From the NCBI RefSeq assembly GCF_006715785.1, contig NZ_VFNX01000001.1:372001-436000 (forward strand): a DNA stretch of 64,000 nucleotides, written 5' to 3'. Under the pieces are notes generated by a model, which saw only the letters and a program-made list of their open reading frames with translations, was not told the DNA's origin and did not search any database. Both the position numbers and the translations under genes were made by a program. The DNA is from Streptomyces puniciscabiei (GTDB lineage: Bacteria; Actinomycetota; Actinomycetes; Streptomycetales; Streptomycetaceae). Below are positions 1-10,286 of this stretch, in pieces. Positions within the stretch are counted from its first letter, which is position 1. Each line of letters begins with the position of its first letter.

Positions 1-194
1 CCAAGCGGGACCAGGGCCGCCGTACCCCCGGTCTGGTGGTCGCCGGTCGTGTCCTCTGGCTGGTCGCGGCGCCCGTCATGCCCGCGCTGGCCGCCTGGGT
101 CGTCGGCTGGACCCTCGCCATGCTCACCGTCCGCGAGTACCCCAGCGAGGTCGGCGCCCGCCGCTGGATGCAGGAGCACCCCGCCGGACCATGA
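1..194 (+). CDS. C-terminal end of a small membrane protein (partial)
   Basis: The window opens inside this gene; the reading frame starts at base 3 and ends with TGA at 192-194. About 63 residues remain. They contain one strongly hydrophobic stretch (VLWLVAAPVMPALAAWVV, continuing to about residue 40) followed by a short charged tail ending in EHPAGP, so this looks like the last membrane helix and cytoplasmic tail of an integral membrane protein. The family cannot be told from this piece. The stop overlaps an ATG (ATGA at 191-194) that begins a possible next reading frame. Confidence 0.6.
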   Translation, partial: KRDQGRRTPGLVVAGRVLWLVAAPVMPALAAWVVGWTLAMLTVREYPSEVGARRWMQEHPAGP

Positions 195-427
195 CATCGG
201 CCCTCCCCCGGCCGGAATCCCCTCCCGCCGAAGCCCAGCAGAACCTGGCACCAGAACGGCACACCCCACCGGCTGCCCCGCTCAACCGCGACCCCGTCCT
301 GATCACCACCCCAGTCACACCGACGCCCGCCGCCCCACGCGATCAGCCGGCTGGTCGCCCGGCTCACCGTCCACGCGCACCCCGCCGAGGGCTGGAGGTG
401 CAAAACGGGCAGATGCGTACGTCGTGA
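191..427 (+). CDS. Possible small proline-rich protein, doubtful
   Basis: A 78-codon frame begins at an ATG that overlaps the previous stop codon by 4 bp, the usual sign of translational coupling. The predicted peptide is rich in Pro, Ala and Arg, has no recognisable domain and no signal peptide, and third-position GC bias is weaker than in the certain genes. Without the overlap I would not call it. The rest of the stretch to 560 shows nothing else I can support. Confidence 0.25.
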   Translation: MTSALPRPESPPAEAQQNLAPERHTPPAAPLNRDPVLITTPVTPTPAAPRDQPAGRPAHRPRAPRRGLEVQNGQMRTS

Positions 428-560
428 AGGCTCTGCCGTAACCGCCCGCGCACGCTGCGAGTTTCCGCTTCCGCCCCACAGGGAGTCGTGTGACACTGGC
501 GTCCCACGTCCACCCCTGCGGATCCCTTCCCTGCCTCCTCCCCCACATGAGAAGTGCGCC

Positions 561-1253
561 GTGCGTTCTCTTCCTCTGCCGCTCGCCCTCACCGCGCGGA
601 TCTCGCCGGTCGCGGTCCTCGCCTGTGCCGGCTGGGCGCTGACGTCCGGCCCCGCCGCGCCGCAGGCGGCCGCCGGGCACCAGACCGCCCAGCAGACGTC
701 CACCCAGTCGTCGGCGTCGTCGTCCTCCGACCCGTCGTCCACCGCGGCGGCGAAGGCGTACAGCGCCGCGCCCTCCCCCTGCACCAGCGTGCCCGCCGCG
801 ACCGTCAAGTCCCTGGTGCCGGGAGCGAAGACGAGCGGCAAGGAGATCCCCTCGACCGACGCCAAGCTGCGCCGCACCTGCTCCTGGAACGCCCTGCAGG
901 GCTACGACTACCGCTGGCTCGACGTGTCCTTCGAGATCAGCGGGTCGGACCAGGAGGCGACGCAGGAGTACCAGCAGCGGGTGAAGGAGAAGAGCGGCGG
1001 CGGAGCCGTGCCGGGGCTCGGGAACAGCGCCTACTCGGTCGTCAACCTCACCACGGAGGACAAGCAGCAGACCCGCGAGGGCGTGGTGATGGTCCGGGTG
1101 TCCAACGCCCTGGTGATCGTCACCTACAACGGCAGCAACTTCGACACGAAGAAGGCGCCCGGCACGGACGAGATCAACAAGGGTGCCATCCAGGCGGCGC
1201 GGGCCGCGGTGGGCGCGCTCGGGGGCGGGCAGTCGGGGTCGAACTCCGGCTGA
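561..1253 (+). CDS. Secreted lipoprotein, DUF3558-like
   Basis: A 230-residue protein starting at GTG 561. The N-terminus is a signal peptide with a lipobox-like VLAC (Cys near residue 22), so it is probably a membrane-anchored lipoprotein. A Ser/Thr/Ala-rich linker follows to about residue 70. The folded part begins with a Pro-Cys (SPCTSV) and contains RRTCSW and a conserved GLGNSAY-type segment, the layout of actinobacterial DUF3558 lipoproteins, which share two cysteines. The role of that family is unknown. It points towards the convergent permease gene, whose stop lies only 16 bp away. Confidence 0.7.
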   Translation: MRSLPLPLALTARISPVAVLACAGWALTSGPAAPQAAAGHQTAQQTSTQSSASSSSDPSSTAAAKAYSAAPSPCTSVPAATVKSLVPGAKTSGKEIPSTDAKLRRTCSWNALQGYDYRWLDVSFEISGSDQEATQEYQQRVKEKSGGGAVPGLGNSAYSVVNLTTEDKQQTREGVVMVRVSNALVIVTYNGSNFDTKKAPGTDEINKGAIQAARAAVGALGGGQSGSNSG

Positions 1254-1268
1254 CCGCCCCGGACGCCC

Positions 1269-2795
<1,527 letters not shown>

Positions 2796-2913
2796 GGGCT
2801 GGCCAATCGGGGTGAGGTGGGTCGGGAGAGGCCGTGCGGGCACCAGCCCCCTCCCCGGGGAGGCGGGGAGGGGAGACCAAGAGGGGCGTGGGGGGTGAAC
2901 TCGAAGGGGAGGT

Positions 2914-3933
2914 TCAGGCGTTGACGGCCGGGATCACCTGCGTGCCGTAGGCGTCGATGGTGGCCTCCTGCGCGTCGTGCATGTCGTACACCGCGAACTG
3001 GTCGACGCCCAGGGCGCGGAGCGCGGTCAGCTTCTCGACGTGCTTCTCCGCGGGGCCGATCACACAGAACCGGTCCACGATCTCGTCGGGCACGAACGCC
3101 GTGTCGGGATTGTCGGCACGTCCGTGGTGGGAGTAGTCGTACCCTTCGCGGGCCTTGATGTAGTCGGTGAGTTCCTCGGGGACCTGCGCGGAGTGCGCGC
3201 CGTACTTGGCGACCAGGTCGGCGACGTGGTTGCCGACCATGCCGCCGAACCAGCGGCACTGCTCACGGGCGTGCGCGAGGGCCTCGGGCGAGTCGTCGGC
3301 GGTGACGTAGGCGGGGGCCGCCACGCAGATGGTGACCTCGGAGGGGTCCCGTCCGGCGGCCGCCGCCGCGTCCTTCACGGCCTTCACCATGTACTCGGCC
3401 AGATACAGGTCGGACAGCTGGAGGATGAACCCGTCGGCCTCCTCCCCGGTCATCCTCAGCGCCTTCGGGCCGTACGCGGCCATCCACACGGGGAGCCGCG
3501 CGCCTTCCTTGATCCACGGGAAGCGGATCTTCGTGCCGCCGAGGTCGGCCTCCTCGCCGCTGCCCAGCGCCCGGATGACCTTCATCGCCTCGCTGATGCG
3601 GGCCAGGGTGTTGGGCTTGCGGCCCGCGACCCGCATCGCGGAGTCGCCGCGGCCGATGCCGCAGACGGTGCGGTTGCCGAACATGTCGTTGAGGGTGGCG
3701 AAGGTGGAGGCGGTGACCTCCCAGGTGCGGGTGCCCGGGTTGGTGACCATCGGGCCGACCTTCAGCTTCGTGGTGTTGGCCAGGATCTGGCTGTAGATCA
3801 CGAACGGCTCCTGCCAGAGCACGGCGGAGTCGAAGGTCCAGCCGTACGTGAACCCGTTGCGCTCGGCCCGTTTCATCAGGCTGATGACACGGGAGGCCGG
3901 CGGGTCGGTCTGCAGGACGAGTCCGAAGTCCAT
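2914..3933 (-). CDS. LLM-class flavin-dependent oxidoreductase of a hydantoinase cluster
   Basis: A 339-residue TIM-barrel enzyme of the luciferase-like monooxygenase superfamily, which uses reduced FMN or F420. Family signatures are the N-terminal MDFGLVLQTDPPAS, the VTNPGTRTWEVTASTFATLND segment, and GIGRGDSAMR in the flavin-phosphate region. It resembles the TIGR03842 subgroup (predicted F420-dependent), which I know to sit beside dihydropyrimidinase genes. ATG 3933 is chosen because the sequence from MDFGLV onward matches the family start. The stop of hydA is 12 bp upstream, so both are in one operon. Its reaction is unknown; by analogy with RutA it might oxidise or open a pyrimidine ring, which would fit the lack of a dihydropyrimidine dehydrogenase gene nearby. 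Confidence 0.85.
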   Translation of the reverse strand: MDFGLVLQTDPPASRVISLMKRAERNGFTYGWTFDSAVLWQEPFVIYSQILANTTKLKVGPMVTNPGTRTWEVTASTFATLNDMFGNRTVCGIGRGDSAMRVAGRKPNTLARISEAMKVIRALGSGEEADLGGTKIRFPWIKEGARLPVWMAAYGPKALRMTGEEADGFILQLSDLYLAEYMVKAVKDAAAAAGRDPSEVTICVAAPAYVTADDSPEALAHAREQCRWFGGMVGNHVADLVAKYGAHSAQVPEELTDYIKAREGYDYSHHGRADNPDTAFVPDEIVDRFCVIGPAEKHVEKLTALRALGVDQFAVYDMHDAQEATIDAYGTQVIPAVNA

Positions 3934-3944
3934 GGGCGCTGCTC

Positions 3945-5348
3945 CTAGTTGAGGTACTGACAGGTGGAGCGCGGGGTGAAGGCGCCGTGCCCGGCGTGCC
4001 CGGTGTACTCCCGCTCGCTGATGACGACTTCGCCGCGGGAGAGCACGGTCTCGACCCGGCCGGTGGTGCGCCTGCCCTCGTAGGCCGAGTAGTCGACGTT
4101 CATGTGGTGGGTCTCGGCGGACATGACCTGCTCGGCGTGCGGGTCGTAGATCACGATGTCGGCGTCCGAGCCCGGGGCGATGGTGCCCTTCTTCGGGTAC
4201 AGGCCGAACATGCGGGCCGGGGTGGCGCAGGCGATCTCGATCCAGCGGCGGCGGGAGATGTGCCCGTCGACGACCGCCTGGTGGAGCAGGTCCATGCGGT
4301 TCTCCACGCCCGGCAGGCCGTTGGGGATCTTGGAGAAGTCGCCGCGGCCCAGCTCCTTCTGGCCGGTGAAGCAGAACGGGCAGTGGTCGGTGGAGACGAC
4401 CTGGAGGTCGTTGGTGCGCAGTCCCCTCCAGAGCGCCGCCTGGTGCTCCTTCGGCCTCAGCGGGGTGCTGCACACGTACTTCGCGCCCTCGAAGTCCGGC
4501 TCCGCGAGGTTGTCGGTGGACAGGAACAGGTACTGCGGGCAGGTCTCGCCGAACACGTTCAGGCCCTCGTCCCGGGCCCGTGCCAGCTCGGCGACCGCCT
4601 CCATGGCCGAGACGTGGACGACGTACAGCGGGGCGCCCGCGACCTGGGCGAGCCGGATGGCGCGGTGGGTGGCCTCGGCCTCCAGCAGGGCCTTGCGGAC
4701 CTCTCCGTGGTAGCGCGGGTCGGTCTCGCCCCGGGCGAGGGCCTGCTCGACCAGGACGTCGATGGCGATGCCGTTCTCGGCGTGCATCATGATCAGCCCG
4801 CCGTTCTCGGCGGAGCGCTGCATGGCGCGCAGGATCTGCCCGTCGTCGCTGTAGAAGACACCGGGGTAGGCCATGAACTGCTTGAAGGAGGTGACGCCTT
4901 GCTCGATCAGCAGGTCCATCTCCTTGAGCGTCTCCTGGTTCACATCGGAGACGATCATGTGGAAGGCGTAGTCGATCGCGCAGTTGCCCTCGGCCTTGGC
5001 GTGCCAGGTGTCCAGGCCCTCGCGCAGGGTGTGGCCGACGCTCTGTACCGCGAAGTCGACGATCGTCGTCGTACCGCCCCAGGCGGCGGCCCGGGTGCCG
5101 GTCTCGAAGGTGTCGGAGGCGAAGGTGCCGCCGAACGGCAGCTCCATGTGGGTGTGCGCGTCGACTCCGCCCGGGATGACGTACTTGCCGGTCGCGTCGA
5201 TGACCCGGTCGGCGGTGAAGGTCTCGGCGGCGGGGGTGCCGGACGCCGCGAGGGCGGCGACGCGGCCGTCCTCGACGAGGACGTCGGCGTGGATCTCGTC
5301 CGAGGCGGTGATGACCAGGCCACCGCGGATCACTGTACGGCTGCTCAT
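3945..5348 (-). CDS. hydA: D-hydantoinase / dihydropyrimidinase
   Basis: A 467-residue cytosolic amidohydrolase that hydrolyses dihydropyrimidines or 5-substituted hydantoins to N-carbamoyl amino acids. Zinc ligands of the family are visible: DAHTH (His65, His67), the lysine to be carbamylated in FKQFMAYPG (Lys156), MMHAENG (His189), VVHVSAM and STDHCPF. The length equals that of typical bacterial D-hydantoinases. ATG 5348 is preferred over an in-frame ATG 24 nt upstream because a strong AGGAGG lies just before it. It lies 28 bp downstream of a beta-ureidopropionase gene that acts on its product. Confidence 0.93.
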   Translation of the reverse strand: MSSRTVIRGGLVITASDEIHADVLVEDGRVAALAASGTPAAETFTADRVIDATGKYVIPGGVDAHTHMELPFGGTFASDTFETGTRAAAWGGTTTIVDFAVQSVGHTLREGLDTWHAKAEGNCAIDYAFHMIVSDVNQETLKEMDLLIEQGVTSFKQFMAYPGVFYSDDGQILRAMQRSAENGGLIMMHAENGIAIDVLVEQALARGETDPRYHGEVRKALLEAEATHRAIRLAQVAGAPLYVVHVSAMEAVAELARARDEGLNVFGETCPQYLFLSTDNLAEPDFEGAKYVCSTPLRPKEHQAALWRGLRTNDLQVVSTDHCPFCFTGQKELGRGDFSKIPNGLPGVENRMDLLHQAVVDGHISRRRWIEIACATPARMFGLYPKKGTIAPGSDADIVIYDPHAEQVMSAETHHMNVDYSAYEGRRTTGRVETVLSRGEVVISEREYTGHAGHGAFTPRSTCQYLN

Positions 5349-5376
5349 GCTGCCTCCTGTGTCGAACGGCATGCGG

Positions 5377-6219
5377 TCACGGCGCGGTCAGCGGTGTGTA
5401 CGCCTGCGGCGCCCGGTCCCGGTAGAACTGCCAGCGGTCGCGGACCTCGCGGAGTTTCGCCAGGTCCAGGTCGCGTACGACGAGTTCGGTCTCCTTGTCG
5501 CTCGCGACCTCGCCGACGAACTGGGCCTCGGGGTCCACGAAGTAGGTCGTGCCGTAGAAGTCGTTGTCGCCGAGGTCCTCCACGCCGACCCGGTTGATCG
5601 CGCCGACGAAGTACTCGTTGGCGACGGCCGCCGCCGGCTGTTCCAGCTGCCAGAGGTAGCGGGACAGGCCGCGGGAGGTGGCCGAGGGGTTGAAGACGAT
5701 CTCGGCACCCGCGAGGCCCAACGCCCGCCAGCCCTCCGGAAAGTGGCGGTCGTAGCAGATGTAGACCCCGATCCGGCCGGCGGCGGTGTCGAAGACGGGC
5801 CAGCCGCTGTTGCCCGGGCGGAAGTAGAACTTCTCCCAGAATCCCTGCACCTGGGGGATGTGGGTCTTGCGGTACTTGCCGAGGTAGGAGCCGTCCGCGT
5901 CGATCACGGCAGCGGTGTTGTACAGCACGCCCGGCTGTTCCTCCTCGTACATCGGCAGGACGAGGACGATGCCCAGCTCGCGGGCGAGGGACTGGAAGCG
6001 CCGGACGGTCGGGCCCTCGGGGATCCGTTCGGCGTACTCGTAGAAGGCCTTGTCCTGGACCTGGCAGAAGTAGGGGCCGTAGAACAGCTCCTGGAAGCAG
6101 AGGACTTGGGCGCCCTGCGCGGCCGCGTCGCGGGCCGCCTGCTCGTGGACCTGGATCATGGATTCCTTGTCGCCGGTCCACGCGGTCTGGAACAGGGCGG
6201 CACGGATCACTCGGCTCAT
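5377..6219 (-). CDS. Beta-ureidopropionase / N-carbamoyl amidohydrolase (nitrilase superfamily), copy 1
   Basis: A 280-residue nitrilase-superfamily amidase that releases CO2 and ammonia from N-carbamoyl-beta-alanine or related carbamoyl amino acids. The catalytic triad is intact: Glu44 (CFQELFYGPYF), Lys118 (GKYRKTHIP) and Cys155 (YICYDRHFPEG). It is the first gene of a unit that continues with hydA, the LLM enzyme and the permease. A second copy of identical length and very high similarity lies at 9238-10080. Keeping both suggests different substrate ranges or independent control, which is inference. ATG 6219 matches the paralog start and is preceded by GGAGGT on the coding strand. Confidence 0.92.
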   Translation of the reverse strand: MSRVIRAALFQTAWTGDKESMIQVHEQAARDAAAQGAQVLCFQELFYGPYFCQVQDKAFYEYAERIPEGPTVRRFQSLARELGIVLVLPMYEEEQPGVLYNTAAVIDADGSYLGKYRKTHIPQVQGFWEKFYFRPGNSGWPVFDTAAGRIGVYICYDRHFPEGWRALGLAGAEIVFNPSATSRGLSRYLWQLEQPAAAVANEYFVGAINRVGVEDLGDNDFYGTTYFVDPEAQFVGEVASDKETELVVRDLDLAKLREVRDRWQFYRDRAPQAYTPLTAP

Positions 6220-6250
6220 CGGGACCTCCGGTAGCTCGGTGTGCCGTGAG

Positions 6251-6257
6251 CGTAGAG
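6251..6257. promoter_or_regulatory. Candidate regulator half-site CGTAGAG upstream of the hydA operon
   Basis: The 7-mer CGTAGAG lies 32 nt upstream of the start of the first ureidopropionase gene of the hydA unit. The same 7-mer forms both arms of a palindrome 31 nt upstream of the paralogous ureidopropionase at 10080. The equal spacing suggests binding by a shared regulator, possibly the PucR protein encoded between them. No clear second arm is visible here. The rest of the 155-bp gap (6220-6374) shows nothing else certain. Confidence 0.4.
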
Positions 6258-6374
6258 AGCCCGCGAAGGCGGTTCGACGGGCAGCGTGTCACGTCTGCGG
6301 GCCGTGCGCGTGCCACCGTGTCACGCATGCCAAGTCCCATGTTTCACCGCCGTTTTCCCAGGTCGTCGCATGTT

Positions 6375-7940
6375 TCACCCCTGTTGCGCGTCGTGCGCGA
6401 GGAGCGCGATGTGCACGGAGGCCGCCTGTTCGAAGTCGTCCAGGTCGACGCCGAGGCGGGTCTGTATGGCCTCCAGGCGGCGGTAGAGGGCGGGCCGGGA
6501 GACATGGTGGAGCTGGGCGGTGCGGGACTTGTTGCGGCCGGTCGCGAGATACGTCCGCAGGACGTTCAGCAGCTCCGGTTCGGACTCGCACAGCAGCCCG
6601 TCCAGTTCCCGCTCGGCGAAGGACTGCACCTGCGGGTCGTCGCGCAGCAGGCGGATCAGCCCGCGCAGATGGACGTCCTTCAGACGGACCACGGCCGGCA
6701 GGTCGAGGGCGGTCGAGGAGTCGGCGACGGCGTCGGCGACATGCCGGGCCTCGCGCAGTCCGGCGGGCACGTCGTCCCAGCCGGTACGGGGATCGCTGGC
6801 CGCGACCACGGCCCCTGGCCCGGCGCGCAGCCGGGCCGCGAAGTGGGCGGTGAGGGCCTCGGCGTCCTGGTCGCGGGCGAGGCTGAGCAGGACGGCGGCC
6901 CGGCCGTCGGCGAGCTCGGCGACCAGCCCGGACAGCCCCAACAGCCGCAGCACGCGGTCGAGTTCGTCCGGGGCGCGGCCGAGGACGACGAGCGGGACGA
7001 AGGTGCGGCGGTTGACCGGCAGCCCGGCCGCGCGCGCCCGGGGCAGCAGCCGGCCGGCCGGTACGACACCGGAGAGCAGGTCGGTGAGCAGGCTCTGCGC
7101 GGACTCCTCCTCCCAGGAGTGGGCGGAGCCGCCGCCGAGCATGCGGTGCAGGACCAGCGCCTCGGCGGCCCGGTCGGCGAGCAGCCGCCCGGTGGCCGTG
7201 TCGCCCCGGTAGCCGCACAGCAGCAGCCGGCCCCAGCGCTCCCCGCGGCCGCCGAGTTCGGCGCTGATCCAGCCGCCGTCCGGGCGGGCCGAGGCCTGCC
7301 GGGCGATCCGCTCCCAGTCGCGCAGCACGTCGTCCACCGCGGACCGCTCCCCCGCCGTGGCGAGGACGCGGTGGGCGAGGTTGGTGACCACGACCGGGCA
7401 GCCGCTGTGCCGGGCGACGTCGTCGAGCAGCCGCTGCAGGGGCGCACCGGCGGTGATCAGGGCGGTGAGTTCGGTCCGTACGGTCTCCGAGAGGCTGACG
7501 GCGGCGAACTTCCGCCGCACCAGCCTGGACTGCACCTCTTCGGTGAGCTCGGCGAACGGGAAGGGCCGGTGCAGGACGACCATCGGCAGCCCGCACCGCT
7601 CGGCGGCCCGGCGCATCACCTCGGGCGGCGTCGGGAAGGCCCGCCCGAGGCCGAGCACGACGGCGGCGGCCTCCGCCCGGTGCAGCGACTGGACGTACTC
7701 GGCCTGCTTGGCCTCGTCACCGGCCAGGAGGACGCCGGTGGTGAGGACCATCTCGCCGCCGCTGAGCATCACCCCGACGTCGGCGGCCTCGGCGACATGC
7801 ACCCAGCGCACCGGCCGGTCGAGCTGTGCGGCGCCGGCGACCACCTCGGGTTCCCCGGCGAGCACCCGCTCCAGGGTGAGCACCTGGCGCACGGAGAGGG
7901 CGGGTTCCCAGGCGTACCGGGTCTGCGAGGTGGTGGTCAT
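6375..7940 (-). CDS. PucR family transcriptional regulator
   Basis: A 521-residue regulator. The N-terminal PucR sensor domain begins SVRQVLTLERVLAGEPEVVAG and includes LSGGEMVLTTGVLL; a GGDEF-like CdaR middle follows; the C-terminal PucR helix-turn-helix is clear (LRTYLATGRNKSRTAQLHHVSRPALYRRLEAIQTRLG; quoted here as one motif beginning LRTYL and ending RLG). Such proteins control purine, allantoin and pyrimidine catabolism. ATG 7940 is 17 bp downstream of the aminotransferase stop, so it is probably co-transcribed with it and may autoregulate the cluster. The CTCTACG/CGTAGAG sites upstream of 6219 and 10080 are its most plausible targets, though this is inference. Confidence 0.9.
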   Translation of the reverse strand: MTTTSQTRYAWEPALSVRQVLTLERVLAGEPEVVAGAAQLDRPVRWVHVAEAADVGVMLSGGEMVLTTGVLLAGDEAKQAEYVQSLHRAEAAAVVLGLGRAFPTPPEVMRRAAERCGLPMVVLHRPFPFAELTEEVQSRLVRRKFAAVSLSETVRTELTALITAGAPLQRLLDDVARHSGCPVVVTNLAHRVLATAGERSAVDDVLRDWERIARQASARPDGGWISAELGGRGERWGRLLLCGYRGDTATGRLLADRAAEALVLHRMLGGGSAHSWEEESAQSLLTDLLSGVVPAGRLLPRARAAGLPVNRRTFVPLVVLGRAPDELDRVLRLLGLSGLVAELADGRAAVLLSLARDQDAEALTAHFAARLRAGPGAVVAASDPRTGWDDVPAGLREARHVADAVADSSTALDLPAVVRLKDVHLRGLIRLLRDDPQVQSFAERELDGLLCESEPELLNVLRTYLATGRNKSRTAQLHHVSRPALYRRLEAIQTRLGVDLDDFEQAASVHIALLAHDAQQG

Positions 7941-7957
7941 GGCCGTACCGCCGTTCT

Positions 7958-9241
7958 CTAGTACGTACTCCTGAGCGCCCGCTCCAGGATCGCCGCGCCC
8001 TCCTCGGCCTCGGCGACGGTGAGGGACAGCGGCGGGGCGATGCGCAGGGCGCTGGTGTTGTGGCCGCCGCCCTTGCCGATGAGCAGCCCGCCCTCTCGGG
8101 CCGCCTCCAGTACGGCCGCGGCCGCCTGCGGGTCGGCCTCGTCGGTGCCCGGCCTGACCAGCTCGACGCCGATCATCAGCCCGCGGCCCCGCACTTCGCG
8201 GACTCCCGGCAGCTGGGCGGCGACGGCCCGCAGCCGCTCGATGAGCAGGCCGCCGACCCGGCGGGCGTTGCCCTGGAGGTCGTGTTCGAGGAGGTAGGTG
8301 AGGTTGGCGAGACCGGCGGCCATGGTGAGCTGGGTGCCGCCGAAGGTCGAAATGCTGTTGGCGTCCAGGCAGTTCATGATCTCGGCGCGGGCGATCACCC
8401 CGCCGATCGAGGTGCCGTTGCCGATGCCCTTGGCGAAGGTGACGAGGTCCGGCGGGCCGCTCTGGGCATGCGCCTGCCAGCCCCAGAAGTGGTCGCCGGT
8501 GCGGCCCCAGCCGGTCTGCACCTCGTCGGCGATCCACAGGATGCCGTGCTCCTTCAGGACCTCCCGGAAGGCTGCGTAGAGCCCGTCGGGCGGGGAGGTG
8601 AAGCCCCCGACGCCCTGGATCGGCTCGGCGATCAGCGCGGCGGGCGGGCGGGTGTGCCCGAGGATGTCCTTGAGGTCGGCGACGCAGGCGTCGATGAACG
8701 CGCGGTCGTCCAGCTCGGCGAAGGGACCCCGGGTGCGCACACCGCCGTGCACGTACAGGGTCTGCAGCGGGGACAGCGAGGTCGGCGACCAGCCGCGGTT
8801 GCCGGTGATGCCTACGGTGCTGAAGGAGCGGCCGTGGTAGCTGTTGCGCATGGCCAGGATCGTGTTGCTGCGCCGGTAGGCCGTGGCGAGCAGCAGGGCC
8901 GTGTCGTTGGCCTCGGTGCCGGAGGTGGTGAAGAAGACCCGGGCGTCCGGGATTCCGCTCACCTGGGCGATGCGCTCGGCGAGTTCGACCATCGGCCGGT
9001 TGAGGTAGAGGGTCGAGGAGTGGATGATCCGCCCGGCCTGCTCGCCGACCGCCTTGGTCACCTCGGGCAGCGCGTGCGCGGTCATCGTCGTCAGGATGCC
9101 GCCGAAGAAGTCCAGGTACTTGTTGCCGGCGGAGTCCCAGACATGGCGGCCCTCTCCGTGGGTGATCTCGAGCGGCTCGTCGTAGTAGAGGGCGAGCCAG
9201 TCGGGCATGACCTGGCGGTGGCGGGAGTAGAGGTCGTTCAC
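7958..9241 (-). CDS. Class III (omega) aminotransferase, beta-amino acid type
   Basis: A 427-residue PLP-dependent fold type I transaminase. Visible family features are TTSGTEANDTALLLA, NSYHGRSF, the Asp of IADEVQTGWGRTG and the PLP lysine in LVTFAKGIGNG. In this setting it should transfer the amino group of beta-alanine or 3-aminoisobutyrate (the ureidopropionase product) to pyruvate or 2-oxoglutarate. GTG 9241 is chosen because it overlaps the stop of the upstream ureidopropionase (GTGA, 4 bp), giving translational coupling; a longer frame reading into that gene is an artefact. The precise amino donor is inferred from neighbours. Confidence 0.9.
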   Translation of the reverse strand: MNDLYSRHRQVMPDWLALYYDEPLEITHGEGRHVWDSAGNKYLDFFGGILTTMTAHALPEVTKAVGEQAGRIIHSSTLYLNRPMVELAERIAQVSGIPDARVFFTTSGTEANDTALLLATAYRRSNTILAMRNSYHGRSFSTVGITGNRGWSPTSLSPLQTLYVHGGVRTRGPFAELDDRAFIDACVADLKDILGHTRPPAALIAEPIQGVGGFTSPPDGLYAAFREVLKEHGILWIADEVQTGWGRTGDHFWGWQAHAQSGPPDLVTFAKGIGNGTSIGGVIARAEIMNCLDANSISTFGGTQLTMAAGLANLTYLLEHDLQGNARRVGGLLIERLRAVAAQLPGVREVRGRGLMIGVELVRPGTDEADPQAAAAVLEAAREGGLLIGKGGGHNTSALRIAPPLSLTVAEAEEGAAILERALRSTY

Positions 9242-10080
9242 GGCTGCACCAGTCCTTCGTAGGCGTCGGGGCGGCGGTCGCGGTAGAAGGCCCACTGCTG
9301 CCGCACTTCCTCGATCAGATCGAAGTCGAGGTCACGGACGAGGAGTTCCTCGGACTTGTCGCTCGCGACCTCGCCGACGAACTGCCCGCGGGGGTCGACG
9401 AAGTAACTGGTCCCGTAGAAGTCGTTGTCGCCGTACTCCTCCTGGCCCACGCGGTTGATGGCGGCGACGAAGTACTCGTTGGCGACGGCCGCGGCGGGCT
9501 GCTCCAGCTGCCACAGGTAGGAGGACAGCCCGCGGTGCGTGGCCGACGGGTTGTAGACCAACTGGGCGCCGTTGAGGCCGAGTTGACGCCAGCCCTCCGG
9601 GAAGTGCCGGTCGTAGCAGATGTAGACGCCGATCTTCCCCACGGCGGTGTCGAAGACGGGCCAGCCCAGATTGCCGGGCTTGAAGTAGTACTTCTCCCAG
9701 AACCCCTTGACCTGCGGGATGTGGTGCTTGCGGTACTTGCCGAGGTAGGTCCCGTCGGCGTCGATCACGGCGGCGGTGTTGTAGTAGAACCCGGACTGCT
9801 CGACCTCGAAGACGGGGACCACGACGACCATCCCGGTCTCGCGCGCGAGGTCCTGCATCCGCCGCACGGTCGGCCCGTCGGGCACCGGCTCGGCCCAGCG
9901 GTAGTGCTCCGGCTCCTGGACCTGGCAGAAGTAGGGCGAGTTGAAGACCTCCTGGAACCCGATGACCCCGGCGCCCCGCCGGGCCGCCTCGCGGGCGTGC
10001 TCCTCGTGTTTCGCCACCATGGACTCGGTGTCGCCGGTCCAGGTGGCCTGGACCAGGGCGGCTCGTACGACGTTGGCCAT
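9238..10080 (-). CDS. Beta-ureidopropionase / N-carbamoyl amidohydrolase (nitrilase superfamily), copy 2
   Basis: A 280-residue paralog of the enzyme at 5377-6219 with the same triad: Glu44 (GFQEVFNSPYF), Lys118 (GKYRKHHIP) and Cys155 (YICYDRHFPEG). Differences cluster around the active site entrance (FNSPYF against FYGPYF, KHHIPQVK against KTHIPQVQ), so substrate preference may differ. It leads a unit with the aminotransferase and PucR regulator. ATG 10080 follows a good AAGGAGC ribosome site. A CGTAGAG palindrome lies 31 nt upstream. Confidence 0.92.
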   Translation of the reverse strand: MANVVRAALVQATWTGDTESMVAKHEEHAREAARRGAGVIGFQEVFNSPYFCQVQEPEHYRWAEPVPDGPTVRRMQDLARETGMVVVVPVFEVEQSGFYYNTAAVIDADGTYLGKYRKHHIPQVKGFWEKYYFKPGNLGWPVFDTAVGKIGVYICYDRHFPEGWRQLGLNGAQLVYNPSATHRGLSSYLWQLEQPAAAVANEYFVAAINRVGQEEYGDNDFYGTSYFVDPRGQFVGEVASDKSEELLVRDLDFDLIEEVRQQWAFYRDRRPDAYEGLVQP

Positions 10081-10110
10081 GAGCTGCTCCTTCGACGGGA
10101 CCGTCAGAGC

Positions 10111-10138
10111 CTCTACGCCCGTAGAGCAGGCCGTAGAG
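10111..10138. promoter_or_regulatory. Candidate operator: CTCTACG-CC-CGTAGAG palindrome plus third half-site
   Basis: Bases 10111-10126 form a perfect palindrome with 7-bp arms (CTCTACG and CGTAGAG) and a 2-bp centre; a third CGTAGAG occurs at 10132-10138. The block lies 31-58 nt upstream of the ureidopropionase start at 10080, where an operator or promoter element would be expected. The same 7-mer recurs upstream of the hydA unit (6251-6257). Confidence 0.5.
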
Positions 10139-10286
10139 GGACGAAAGTAAGCCTCCGGGAGGCCCTTGCCAAGACCATCGTCGTCAACCCGCGGAGTCGA
10201 TCACGTTTCTTACTCCTGTGGGTGAGCCAGGGGGACGCTCGAAGGGGTGAAACGGAGCATACCCGGACGATGTGACGGGCCGCCGG

